From positions 1 through 8,568 of the forward strand of contig JAJYNT010000038.1 in the NCBI GenBank assembly GCA_021786215.1: a stretch of 8,568 nucleotides of DNA, in the 5' to 3' direction. A model generated the notes under the pieces. It was not told where the DNA came from. It did no database searches and worked only from the letters and a program-made list of their open reading frames with translations. Positions 1 through 5,797 of this stretch are shown here, piece by piece (positions within the stretch are counted from its first letter, which is position 1; every line of letters starts with the position of its first letter). Position numbers and translations under genes: made by a program. This DNA comes from Chloroflexota bacterium (GTDB taxonomy: Bacteria; Chloroflexota; UBA6077).

Positions 1-249
1 TTCCAGAACGACCCCATGACTCAGTTCCCCATGATCTGCACGGTCGGAGAGGAGTCCTGGCGCCAGAAGGAGTCGAAGACCTTGGATGGGGTGCCCGAGG
101 CCTGGGGCGACATCAAGGAAAGGTCTATCGTTTGGGAGACGCTGACCGCCACCACGCTGCTCCAGGCGGGTGCGGATATCCTGGTGCTACGGCACCCCAA
201 GTCGGTGGAGCAGGTGAAACTGGCCATCGACAAGCTGATGAAGGCGTAG
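1..249 (+). CDS. acsD: Corrinoid/iron-sulfur protein small subunit (AcsD/CdhD), C-terminal part
   Basis: The frame is open from the first base and ends at TAG, giving the last 82 residues of a protein whose start lies before the window. The segment beginning FPMICTVGEESW and the later LLQAGADILVLRHP are characteristic of the C-terminus of the delta/small subunit of the corrinoid iron-sulfur protein of the Wood-Ljungdahl pathway. This subunit is a TIM barrel that pairs with AcsC and helps hold the cobalamin that carries the methyl group from AcsE to acetyl-CoA synthase in the cytoplasm. The ATG at position 16 is internal, because the upstream codons already read FQNDP in the family pattern. 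The stop lies 14 bases before acsC, so the two genes are almost certainly co-transcribed. Identification rests on recalled family sequence and on gene order. Confidence 0.94.
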   Translation, partial: FQNDPMTQFPMICTVGEESWRQKESKTLDGVPEAWGDIKERSIVWETLTATTLLQAGADILVLRHPKSVEQVKLAIDKLMKA

Positions 250-263
250 GGGGTTAAGGCGAG

Positions 264-1613
264 ATGGCTCTAACTGGACTGGATATCTACAAGCTGCTCC
301 CCAAGACGAACTGCAAGGAGTGCGGCTTCCCTACATGCCTGGCCTTCGCCCTAAAGCTGGCGGCGAAGGGCGCTGAACTGAGCGCCTGTCCCCACGTTTC
401 GGAGGAGGCCAAGGCTGCTCTGGAATCGGCGTCCGCGCCGCCCATCAGACTGATAACCGTTGGCGCCGGGGATCACAAGATAGAGGTTGGGAACGAGGTC
501 GTCATGTTCAGACATGAGAAGACCTTCTATCACCAGCCTGGGCTTGCCTTCCGGGTCAAGGACACTCAGTCGGCGCAAGAGGTGGCTTCGGCGGTGGCTG
601 AGGCGGCGGGCTACGTTGTCGAGCGGGTTGGCATGACTCTGGCTCTGGACGCCATAGCGGTGGAGAACACGTCGGGCGAACCGGGCGCGTTTGTGGAGTG
701 TGTGAAGGCGGTCAGGGCGAACGCCAAGCAGCCGTTGATACTGATGTCGCGAAACCCTGCTTCCATCGAGGCGGCGCTCGCGGCAGGTGCCGGCGACAAA
801 CCTTTGATCTATGCTGCCGACGCCGAGAACTGGCAGGCGATGGCGGCACTGGCGACCAAGTTCAGCTGCGCGCTGGTAGTGCGAGCGAACGGGGAGCTCG
901 AGGAGTTGGCCACGCTCACCGATCAGGTGATGAAGGCAGGTGTGGCTGATCTGGTGCTGGACCCCGGATCTCGGGATCTATCCGCGACCCTGGCCCATGC
1001 GACGCAGATTCGCCGTCTGGCCATCAAGAAGAACTTCCGTCCCCTCGGGTTCCCGGTCATCACCTTCCCGGGCGAGGGCGCTGAGTCGATCGAGCAGGAA
1101 GCCGTCGCGGCCAGCGTGCACATCACCAAGTACGCGGGTATAGTGGTGCTGGATCACTTCAATCCATGTGTCGTGTATCCTCTCCTCACCCTGCGTCAGA
1201 ACATCTACACCGACCCACAGAAGCCGATCCAGGTGTCCCCGGGCATATACAAGTTTAACGAGCCTAACGCCAACTCGCCGGTCCTGATCACCACCAACTT
1301 CTCGCTGACCTACTTCTCAGTGGCTGGTGAGGTCGAGACCAGCAACGTCCCGACCTGGGTGGTGATCGCCGACGCCGAGGGACTGTCCGTGCTGACTGCC
1401 TGGGCCGCGGGGAAGTTCAGCGCCGAGAGCATCGCGAAAACCATGAAGAGCTGTGGTATCGCCGAGCAGGTGGAGCGCAAGGTTGTGACCCTGCCCGGAC
1501 TTGTGGCCACCCTCTCCGGTGAGCTGGAGGAGGAGCTTCCAGGCTGGAAGATCGCCGTGGGCCCCCGGGAGGCCGTGGATCTGCAGGGCTATCTGAAGAG
1601 CCTTCGGGGTTAG
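264..1613 (+). CDS. acsC: Corrinoid/iron-sulfur protein large subunit (AcsC/CdhE)
   Basis: This is the 449-residue large (gamma) subunit of the corrinoid iron-sulfur protein, close to the usual length of about 445. It accepts a methyl group from methyl-tetrahydrofolate via AcsE on its cob(I)amide and passes it to acetyl-CoA synthase. The N-terminal domain has the 4Fe-4S motif Cys17, Cys20, Cys25, Cys42 (C-x2-C-x4-C-x16-C); this cluster reactivates oxidised cobalt. A TIM-barrel region occupies roughly residues 90-320. The C-terminal cobamide-binding domain begins near residue 343 with TTNFSLTYFSVAGE and includes GLSVLTAWAAGKF and SGELEEELPGW, all typical of the family. The ATG at 264 follows a modest AAGG at 256-259, and the Cys motif falls at the expected distance from it. 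It sits 14 bases after acsD. No residue expected for function is missing. Confidence 0.97.
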   Translation: MALTGLDIYKLLPKTNCKECGFPTCLAFALKLAAKGAELSACPHVSEEAKAALESASAPPIRLITVGAGDHKIEVGNEVVMFRHEKTFYHQPGLAFRVKDTQSAQEVASAVAEAAGYVVERVGMTLALDAIAVENTSGEPGAFVECVKAVRANAKQPLILMSRNPASIEAALAAGAGDKPLIYAADAENWQAMAALATKFSCALVVRANGELEELATLTDQVMKAGVADLVLDPGSRDLSATLAHATQIRRLAIKKNFRPLGFPVITFPGEGAESIEQEAVAASVHITKYAGIVVLDHFNPCVVYPLLTLRQNIYTDPQKPIQVSPGIYKFNEPNANSPVLITTNFSLTYFSVAGEVETSNVPTWVVIADAEGLSVLTAWAAGKFSAESIAKTMKSCGIAEQVERKVVTLPGLVATLSGELEEELPGWKIAVGPREAVDLQGYLKSLRG

Positions 1614-1622
1614 CATCAGAAA

Positions 1623-1694
1623 GTGGGGCGGGGGCTTGTCCCCCGCCGCCGAAACAGTGCGAACTGGGCGGCAGGGCACAGAGCCCCGCCCTAC
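1623..1694. repeat. GC-rich hairpin element with imperfect terminal inverted repeats, between acsC and cooC
   Basis: A 72-base segment begins GTGGGGCGGGG (1623-1633) and ends CCCCGCCCTAC (1684-1694); these ends are inverted repeats matching at 10 of 11 positions. Inside, 1627-1634 and 1640-1647 form a perfect 8-bp stem around the loop CTTGT. The right half can fold separately by pairing GGGCGG with CCGCCC around a smaller stem. This organisation resembles REP/MITE-like intergenic elements in GC-rich bacterial genomes. In the transcript it would place stable structure between acsC and cooC, where it could act in mRNA processing or partial termination. No target-site duplication is evident and only one copy is visible here. 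Confidence 0.6.
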
Positions 1695-1697
1695 TCT

Positions 1698-1704
1698 AGA
1701 GGGA
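1698..1704 (+). promoter_or_regulatory. Ribosome binding site that fixes the cooC start
   Basis: AGAGGGA ends 8 bases before the TTG at 1713. It supports that TTG as the start over the GTG at 1623, which lacks a comparable site and lies inside the hairpin element. Confidence 0.6.
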
Positions 1705-1712
1705 ATCCTACG

Positions 1713-2483
1713 TTGACCATCACCATCGCAATGGCTGGCAAGGGTGGCACCGGGAAAACCACTCTGGCGGCTATGATACTCAAGTACTTGCGCCAGCGGG
1801 GCCAGGGAGCCGTGCTGGCGATAGATGCCGACCCCAGCGCAAACCTCAACAGTGCCGTGGGCATGGAGTTGGAAGCCACCGTAGGGGACGTTCGGGAGGA
1901 GACCGCCATCCGGACCGGCGGTGGGGTTATTCCCGCTGGGATGGCGACCAGGGACTACCTGGAGCTTCGAATCAACGAGGCTCTGGTGGAGAGCAAGGGG
2001 CTAGACCTGATCGCCATGGGTCGACCGGAAGGGCCGGGTTGCTACTGTGCGGCGAACCACGTTCTGCGAGAGGTTGTGGACAGGATCGCGGGTAGCTATC
2101 GGTATGTAGTGATCGACAACGAGGCTGGCCTGGAGCACCTGAGCCGCAGGACCACTCGAGACGTGGACTACCTCCTGGTGGTCTCGGATCCGACTGTTCG
2201 GGGGTTGGTGGCGGCCGGTCGGGTGGCCGGACTGGTGCAGGAAGTTCAGACCCGGGTGGGCCGAGTCTGCCTGATAGTGAACAGGGTTCAAGGTGCCTTG
2301 AGTCCGGCGCTCATGGAGGAGATCCGGCGGCAGGGTCTGGAGCTGGTGGGGACCATTCCGGCCGACCCTCGGGTTGGGGAGTACGATAGCGACGGGGTGC
2401 CGCTTGTGGAGCTGCCCGATGATTCCGTTGTGTATCGGTCGGTTCAGGAGATTGTCGATAGGCTGCTGGACGGGAGAGGCTAA
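1713..2483 (+). CDS. cooC: CooC/AcsF-type nickel-insertion ATPase for CO dehydrogenase/acetyl-CoA synthase
   Basis: From TTG at 1713 this encodes 256 residues, the usual size for CooC-family MinD/ParA-like P-loop ATPases that insert nickel into CO dehydrogenase or acetyl-CoA synthase. The deviant Walker A loop GKGGTGKTT is at residues 9-17, with the signature lysine at 10. AIDADPSANL at 36-45 forms the second nucleotide-contact region, and VVIDNEAGLEHLSRR near 132-146 carries the Walker B aspartate (D135). The CooC metal-binding CxC pair is Cys110 and Cys112 in GPGCYCAAN; in CooC1 such a pair binds metal at the dimer interface. An in-frame GTG at 1623 would add 30 arginine- and glycine-rich residues encoded by the hairpin element, which does not fit the family. 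The P-loop normally lies at the extreme N-terminus, as it does from TTG. Position between acsC and acsE fits the maturation role. AcsF and CooC cannot be separated by eye. Confidence 0.92.
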   Translation: MTITIAMAGKGGTGKTTLAAMILKYLRQRGQGAVLAIDADPSANLNSAVGMELEATVGDVREETAIRTGGGVIPAGMATRDYLELRINEALVESKGLDLIAMGRPEGPGCYCAANHVLREVVDRIAGSYRYVVIDNEAGLEHLSRRTTRDVDYLLVVSDPTVRGLVAAGRVAGLVQEVQTRVGRVCLIVNRVQGALSPALMEEIRRQGLELVGTIPADPRVGEYDSDGVPLVELPDDSVVYRSVQEIVDRLLDGRG

Positions 2484-2566
2484 TAGATCGGGCGGGAGGT
2501 GGATGGCGATGGCCCCGACCACAAGGAAGGGAGCCGCCTGGGGTTTCTCGCCCACATAACGTTATT

Positions 2567-2573
2567 GGGAGGG
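2567..2573 (+). promoter_or_regulatory. Ribosome binding site that fixes the acsE start
   Basis: GGGAGGG lies 6 bases before the ATG at 2580. It favours that start over an in-frame upstream ATG at 2499, which would add 27 residues absent from the family. Confidence 0.7.
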
Positions 2574-2579
2574 ACGACT

Positions 2580-3497
2580 ATGCTTGTTATCGGAGAGAAC
2601 ATCCACATCATATCTCCCAGAGTCAAGACTGCTATTGATGAGCACGACACCGCTTTTTTCCAGTCGCTGGCAAAGAAGCAGGTGGAAGCAGGCGCGAACT
2701 ACGTGGAGCTGAACATCGGTCCCTCGCGGAAGCGGGGCGTCGACATAATGCAATGGCTGGTCCCAGAGGTTCAGAAAGTCGTCGAAGTTCCTCTGTCGCT
2801 GGATACCACCAATGCCGATGCGATCGAGGCCGGTCTCAAGCTGTGCGAGCGCAGGGCTCTGATCAACTCCACCTCGGCTGAGCAGGCTCGCCTTGCGCGC
2901 TTGATGCCTATGGCGGCGGAGCACCATTCCCCGATTATCGCTCTCACAATGACCGAACAGGGTATCCCGAGCACTGGTGATGGTCGTGCTGAGCTTGGTT
3001 TTGAGCTGGTCAACGCGGCGGCACAGCACGGGGTAAGCAGTGACAATCTTGTCTTGGACCCCCTTACCCTGCCGGTATCGGCGGACCAGCCCGGTGTTCA
3101 AGTCACCGTCGAGGCGGTTCGAATGTTCAAGGGGCTGGCTGATCCGCCGGTGAAAACGGTGGTGGGGCTGAGCAACGTGTCCAACGGCTCTTTGCCGGAG
3201 AATCGGCCTCTGATCAACCGCGTCTTCCTCGTGATGCTGCTGGGCGTGGGGTTGGATGCTGCCATCGTGGATCCCCTCGACAAGAAGCTGATGGATGCAG
3301 TGAGAATTGTGGAGACTCAGGATACCAGCACTGGCGCCGGCAAGCTGCTGTGCGCTCTGTACAACGCCTATGCAGCCGGGGAGAGCATCACGCCTGACGA
3401 CGTGGATATGAGCGATCCGGAGCAGGTGGACATCTGGAAGACCGTTCGAGTCTTGCGGAACGAGGTGATCTACGCCGACTCCTATCTGAGGGTCTAG
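2580..3497 (+). CDS. acsE: 5-methyltetrahydrofolate:corrinoid/iron-sulfur protein methyltransferase (AcsE)
   Basis: This 305-residue enzyme transfers the methyl group of methyl-tetrahydrofolate to the cob(I)amide of AcsCD, linking the folate branch of the Wood-Ljungdahl pathway to acetyl-CoA synthesis. It has the pterin-binding (dihydropteroate synthase-like) TIM-barrel fold. Landmarks are MLVIGENI at the start, LNIGPS at 44-49, Asp75 in SLDTTN, Asn96 in INSTSAE, Asp160 in LDPL and Asn199 in LSNVSN. These four residues carry the same numbers as the pterin-binding and catalytic residues I recall from the Moorella enzyme, which strongly supports the ATG at 2580. The protein is about 43 residues longer than the roughly 262-residue Moorella form; the extra segment lies around residues 240-285, before the conserved final helix ending IYADSYLRV. 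It follows cooC after 96 bases with its own strong ribosome binding site. Confidence 0.95.
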   Translation: MLVIGENIHIISPRVKTAIDEHDTAFFQSLAKKQVEAGANYVELNIGPSRKRGVDIMQWLVPEVQKVVEVPLSLDTTNADAIEAGLKLCERRALINSTSAEQARLARLMPMAAEHHSPIIALTMTEQGIPSTGDGRAELGFELVNAAAQHGVSSDNLVLDPLTLPVSADQPGVQVTVEAVRMFKGLADPPVKTVVGLSNVSNGSLPENRPLINRVFLVMLLGVGLDAAIVDPLDKKLMDAVRIVETQDTSTGAGKLLCALYNAYAAGESITPDDVDMSDPEQVDIWKTVRVLRNEVIYADSYLRV

Positions 3498-3555
3498 TCG
3501 GTCACCGGTCCAAGAGGCGAAGCTGTTCCAGGAGAAAGTGCCCTACTGGTGGGCT

Positions 3556-3560
3556 GGAGG
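3556..3560 (+). promoter_or_regulatory. Ribosome binding site for the small ORF after acsE
   Basis: GGAGG lies 7 bases before the GTG at 3568, a better spacing than the GGAG only 3 bases before the in-frame GTG at 3538. Confidence 0.45.
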
Positions 3561-3567
3561 CGACAAG

Positions 3568-3816
3568 GTGGAAGGCGAGAGCAGCGAGGCCATGGTTGTG
3601 AGCTCTAGGCAACAGCAATGGGACGCGTTTCGGTCTCTAGTTCAAGGGCTGGAAGAGGAGCGGGACCTGGAGGGGCTGGCCTCCATCGCTGAGAAGAGCT
3701 TGATGGGACTGCGGCAACTTTGTGAGAGGCCGGTTACCTGCACGGAGTTGGATCAACTGTTGGATGGCCTTCGTCAGTTGAAGCTGGATGCCTTCGAGTT
3801 AGGGGAAGAAAACTAG
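3568..3816 (+). CDS. Small uncharacterised helical protein at the end of the acs cluster
   Basis: From GTG at 3568 this ORF encodes 82 residues; I do not recognise the family. The N-terminal dozen residues are acidic and polar. Residues 14-78 look almost entirely alpha-helical, with leucines spaced as in a small helical bundle (WDAFRSLVQGLEEERDLEGL, then a helix through LMGLRQLC, then TELDQLLDGLRQLKLDAF). There is no signal peptide or membrane segment. Two cysteines (52 and 58) do not form a recognisable metal motif. Codon use resembles acsE, the ORF starts 70 bases after it, and it ends just before a strong hairpin, so it is probably the last gene of the acs transcript. Alternative starts are GTG 3538 and ATG 3592. 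The frame is open upstream to 3490 without a good start, so a 5'-degraded older gene is also possible. Confidence 0.5.
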   Translation: MEGESSEAMVVSSRQQQWDAFRSLVQGLEEERDLEGLASIAEKSLMGLRQLCERPVTCTELDQLLDGLRQLKLDAFELGEEN

Positions 3817-3822
3817 GAGTTG

Positions 3823-3855
3823 GCTCCTGCCGACGACTCAGTCGTCGGCAGGAGC
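3823..3855. terminator. Perfect 15-bp hairpin between the convergent acs cluster and HTH gene
   Basis: GCTCCTGCCGACGAC (3823-3837) and its exact complement (3841-3855) are separated by the loop TCA. It lies 6 bases after the stop of the small ORF and 24 bases after the stop of the opposing gene, where a shared terminator is expected. On the + strand no T-run follows. On the - strand a short TTTT lies about 10 bases beyond the stem. It may stop transcription in both directions or protect 3' ends. The right arm can also pair with the next nine bases (3856-3864, one G-T pair), giving a competing fold. Confidence 0.7.
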
Positions 3856-3879
3856 GCTCTTGCCTGGCGCGGCCGCGGG

Positions 3880-4131
3880 CTACGCTGCCCGATGGGTGCC
3901 CTTGCGCCCTCGTCTCATGCGAAGCCTTCGCTCGACCCCATATGCGCGCACGGAGCGGGTGGGGATGAAGTGCATTCGACCGAGTCGGGTGGAAGGCAGT
4001 CGGTTCCGCTCGATCAACCCCAGGATGCTGCGCTCCCTGATCCCCAGGTAGTGCGCGGCGGCCTTTACCGAGAGGAATCCTGGCACGCGGACGGGTGCAG
4101 CCTCGCCTGCAGTAGGCATTTCTTCTGACAT
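3880..4131 (-). CDS. Small excisionase/MerR-type helix-turn-helix DNA-binding protein
   Basis: This 83-residue protein has one recognisable domain: FLSVKAAAHYLGIRERSILGLIERNRLPSTRLGRMHFIP at residues 19-57, matching the excisionase-type (HTH_17, MerR-like) helix-turn-helix. The pattern is a helix with AAxYLG, a recognition helix containing RSILGLI, and a wing LPSTRLG followed by an aromatic and isoleucine. The first 18 residues are acidic and probably disordered. The C-terminal tail (RRLRMRRGRKGTHR) is very basic and may add DNA contacts. The start at 4131 is supported by AAAGGGG 6 bases upstream; a longer frame to 4248 would run through the promoter. No integrase, phage or conjugation gene is nearby, so it is more likely a stand-alone regulator than a true excisionase. 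Its targets are unknown; the palindrome in its own promoter suggests autoregulation (inference). Confidence 0.75.
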   Translation of the reverse strand: MSEEMPTAGEAAPVRVPGFLSVKAAAHYLGIRERSILGLIERNRLPSTRLGRMHFIPTRSVRAYGVERRLRMRRGRKGTHRAA

Positions 4132-4137
4132 GGAGAA

Positions 4138-4144
4138 CCCCTTT
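4138..4144 (-). promoter_or_regulatory. Ribosome binding site that fixes the HTH gene start
   Basis: On the - strand AAAGGGG lies 6 bases before the ATG at 4131, favouring it over the longer in-frame start at 4248. Confidence 0.6.
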
Positions 4145-4185
4145 CGGGAGGCGGATGGTGTTCCGCTACTCCAGGTATTGACATA

Positions 4186-4194
4186 ATTATACCA
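4186..4194 (-). promoter_or_regulatory. Extended -10 promoter of the HTH gene
   Basis: The - strand reads TGGTATAAT, a perfect TATAAT with the TGn extension. No good -35 box lies 17 or 18 bases upstream, as is common for extended -10 promoters. Transcription would start near 4179, giving a leader of about 48 bases. The surrounding AT-rich patch stands out from the GC-rich window. The -10 lies in a weak inverted repeat (GGTAT at 4174-4178 and ATACC at 4189-4193 on the + strand), a possible operator. Confidence 0.6.
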
Positions 4195-4235
4195 GATTGT
4201 AGTCATGGCTGGTTGTGCGCTGAGGCCGATGACTA

Positions 4236-4276
4236 GGGGGCTAGCCACTCGACCCGTCCGCGAGTGGTTAGCCCCC
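4236..4276 (-). terminator. 16-bp hairpin downstream of hcp
   Basis: Bases 4236-4251 and 4261-4276 pair over 16 positions, with a single G-T pair, around a 9-base loop. The hairpin begins about 30 bases after the hcp stop on the - strand and lies between hcp and the promoter of the next gene, so it is a likely hcp terminator. No T-run follows the stem, so termination may be weak, factor-assisted, or the hairpin may mainly protect the 3' end. Confidence 0.6.
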
Positions 4277-4306
4277 CGGGAGATGCGGCTGATGGTCGCT
4301 TGCCGA

Positions 4307-5620
4307 CTACGCTACCAGCATCTTCTGAATGTCCGCCTCCGGCGTGGTCACCAACCGGATGTCCCAGTTCTCGACCAGCGCTTTCAGGATCGCATCGTTC
4401 CCCCAGGCCGGCGGGACCGGACCAAGGTAAATGCCCTTCACGCCGAGAGCGAAGAGGCTCCAGAGGATAGACACGGCTTTCTGCTCCATCCAGCTCAGCA
4501 CCAGAGTGAGTGGCAACTCGTTGATTCCTACCCCGAACAGGCCGGCCAGAGCCTGAGCGATCTCCACCGCGACGATCGCGTCGTTGCATTGCCCCAGATC
4601 GAGCAGCCTTGGGACTCCGTCAATCTGGCCGAGATCGAGATCGTTGAATCTGTACTTCCCGCAACCAAGTGTCAGGACCACCGTATCCCGCGGCAACTGC
4701 TGGACGAACTCTCGGTAGTAGTGCATCCCCTTCAGTGGTGAGTCGCATCCTCCAACCAGGAAGAAGTGGCGGATCTTTCCGGACTCGACCTGGGCCTTGA
4801 TCTTGGTGGCCAATGACAGCACTACCGTAGAGGAGAAACCCGTTGTAAGGATGGTTTCGCTTGGGCGATCGGGCAATTCCGGGAGTGTCCTGGCCTTCTC
4901 GATCACCGGCGAGAAATCGAAGCCGGAGATGTGCTGGACTCCTGGTAGCTGTGCAGTACCGCAGGTGAACATGCGGTCGGCATATTCGTCCCTGGGGAGC
5001 AGCACGCAGTTGGAAGTACCCAGTATGGCCACCGGGTTCTCTGTGAACAGCTGCTTCTGGTCGAACCATGCCTTGCCCAGGTTCCCAACGAGGTGTCGAT
5101 GCCTCTTCAGTCCGGGATAGGCGTGGGCGGGAAGAAGCTCGGAATGGGTGTAGACGTTGATACCGGTCCCCTCCGTCTGCTCCAGCAGTGCCGACAGCGC
5201 CTTGAGGCTGTGGCCGGTGGCGACGATGCCACGACCCTTCACAGTTCCGGTCTGGACTGGCGTCGGAACCGGCTCACCGTAGTTCGCGATGTGTGCTTCC
5301 TTGAGCAGCCTCATGGCTCGCACGTTCATCTGCCCGGCTTCGAGCGCGAGCCCGACGAACCCCTGTGGATCGAAGTTGACGTTGGTGAGTGTGGAGTAGA
5401 GCGAGTTTTCCAGGAAGGCTTCAATTTCGGGGTCTGAGCGCCCCAGTTCTCTGGAGTGATAGTGATAGGCTGCGATCCCTTTGAGGGCAAAGATCAGGTT
5501 GTCCTGCAGGCGTGCTACGGTGGCATCCTTGCCGCAGATGCCGACGGTGGTGCAGGCTGTGCCGCCTGATACCTGCGAGCACTGGTAGCAGTGCATCTCC
5601 TGAATTCCGTCTACGGCCAT
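4307..5620 (-). CDS. hcp: Hybrid cluster protein (Hcp), short class III form
   Basis: Hcp is a cytoplasmic iron-sulfur protein annotated as hydroxylamine reductase and, in enterobacteria, shown to act as an NO reductase. From ATG 5620 it has 437 residues. Cys11, Cys14, Cys23 and Cys29 (C-x2-C-x8-C-x5-C) form the N-terminal cubane site with class I/III spacing. All seven residues expected to bind the hybrid cluster are present: His137, Glu161, Cys205, Cys292, Cys320, Cys345 and Glu379, in the contexts GHSL, HSE, SNC, GGCD, GCGKYR, GQCND and EQKAV. The protein is about 110 residues shorter than Desulfovibrio Hcp, lacking part of the N-terminal helical region, which defines class III (archaea, Thermotoga and other anaerobes). 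AAAGGA 9 bases upstream supports 5620; an in-frame ATG at 5656 has no such site. It lies 177 bases after lon with its own likely control region. Confidence 0.96.
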   Translation of the reverse strand: MAVDGIQEMHCYQCSQVSGGTACTTVGICGKDATVARLQDNLIFALKGIAAYHYHSRELGRSDPEIEAFLENSLYSTLTNVNFDPQGFVGLALEAGQMNVRAMRLLKEAHIANYGEPVPTPVQTGTVKGRGIVATGHSLKALSALLEQTEGTGINVYTHSELLPAHAYPGLKRHRHLVGNLGKAWFDQKQLFTENPVAILGTSNCVLLPRDEYADRMFTCGTAQLPGVQHISGFDFSPVIEKARTLPELPDRPSETILTTGFSSTVVLSLATKIKAQVESGKIRHFFLVGGCDSPLKGMHYYREFVQQLPRDTVVLTLGCGKYRFNDLDLGQIDGVPRLLDLGQCNDAIVAVEIAQALAGLFGVGINELPLTLVLSWMEQKAVSILWSLFALGVKGIYLGPVPPAWGNDAILKALVENWDIRLVTTPEADIQKMLVA

Positions 5621-5629
5621 TACGTTTTG

Positions 5630-5635
5630 TCCTTT
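5630..5635 (-). promoter_or_regulatory. Ribosome binding site that fixes the hcp start
   Basis: AAAGGA on the - strand ends 9 bases before the ATG at 5620. The upstream in-frame ATGs at 5656 and 5638 lack comparable sites. Confidence 0.55.
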
Positions 5636-5650
5636 CATCGACGTCTTCGT

Positions 5651-5665
5651 TGCCATGCGATGGCA
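5651..5665. repeat. Short perfect inverted repeat in the hcp leader
   Basis: TGCCAT and ATGGCA flank GCG, a perfect 6-3-6 inverted repeat about 30 bases upstream of the hcp start. It could be a small mRNA hairpin in the leader or a second protein-binding site near the transcription start. It also contains the rejected ATG at 5656. Confidence 0.35.
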
Positions 5666-5673
5666 TTCGCGTC

Positions 5674-5679
5674 AGTCTA
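5674..5679 (-). promoter_or_regulatory. Possible -10 box of hcp
   Basis: The - strand reads TAGACT, matching TATAAT at 4 of 6 positions. Transcription would start near 5667. The centre of the palindrome at 5701-5716 would then be about 41.5 bases upstream, the standard position for a class II CRP/FNR-type activator. The -10 match alone is weak; the spacing is what makes it worth noting. Confidence 0.3.
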
Positions 5680-5700
5680 GAGAGGGGCGAGACGGTTGCA

Positions 5701-5716
5701 TGCGACAAAAGTCACA
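5701..5716. promoter_or_regulatory. CRP/FNR-family-like operator upstream of hcp
   Basis: TGCGAC AAAA GTCACA is an inverted repeat with one mismatched position; read as half-sites it is TGCGA-N6-TCACA, one base from the CRP-type consensus TGTGA-N6-TCACA. It lies about 80 bases upstream of the hcp start, in the gap after lon. In many anaerobes hcp is controlled by CRP/FNR-family regulators such as HcpR that respond to nitrosative stress, so this is a good candidate operator. No such regulator is encoded in the window. Confidence 0.5.
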
Positions 5717-5797
5717 ATCTTGCCACATCTGGATGGAATGGTGACGTGCATGGGGAGCCGGCTAGCCGATAGCTACAGCCACCTGGTCAATTCAGCT

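Noticed and set aside
1623..1712. N-terminal extension of the CooC-like protein from GTG 1623
   Set aside because: The 30 added residues are encoded by the hairpin element, lack a ribosome binding site and push the P-loop away from the N-terminus, where this family has it.
2001..2555. A 184-codon - strand open frame opposite cooC
   Set aside because: It overlaps a well-identified gene, has low-complexity His/Pro-rich composition and no recognisable domain.
4178..4183. Perfect TTGACA on the + strand as a -35 box
   Set aside because: The base runs 16-18 positions downstream do not resemble a -10 box and no + strand gene follows; the same patch is explained by the - strand TGGTATAAT promoter.
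4205..4741. A 178-codon + strand open frame opposite hcp
   Set aside because: It runs through the hcp terminator hairpin and the conserved C-terminus of Hcp; it is a shadow of that gene.
4307..5620. Possible CO dehydrogenase catalytic subunit, given the acs neighbours
   Set aside because: The cysteine spacing and the GHSL, HSE, GQCND and EQKAV ligand contexts are those of Hcp, and the length is too short for CO dehydrogenase.
5759..5785. Possible lon terminator just after its stop codon
   Set aside because: Only a short bulged stem (GGC plus TAGC pairing with GCTA plus GCC) can be drawn, with no T-run; too weak to call.
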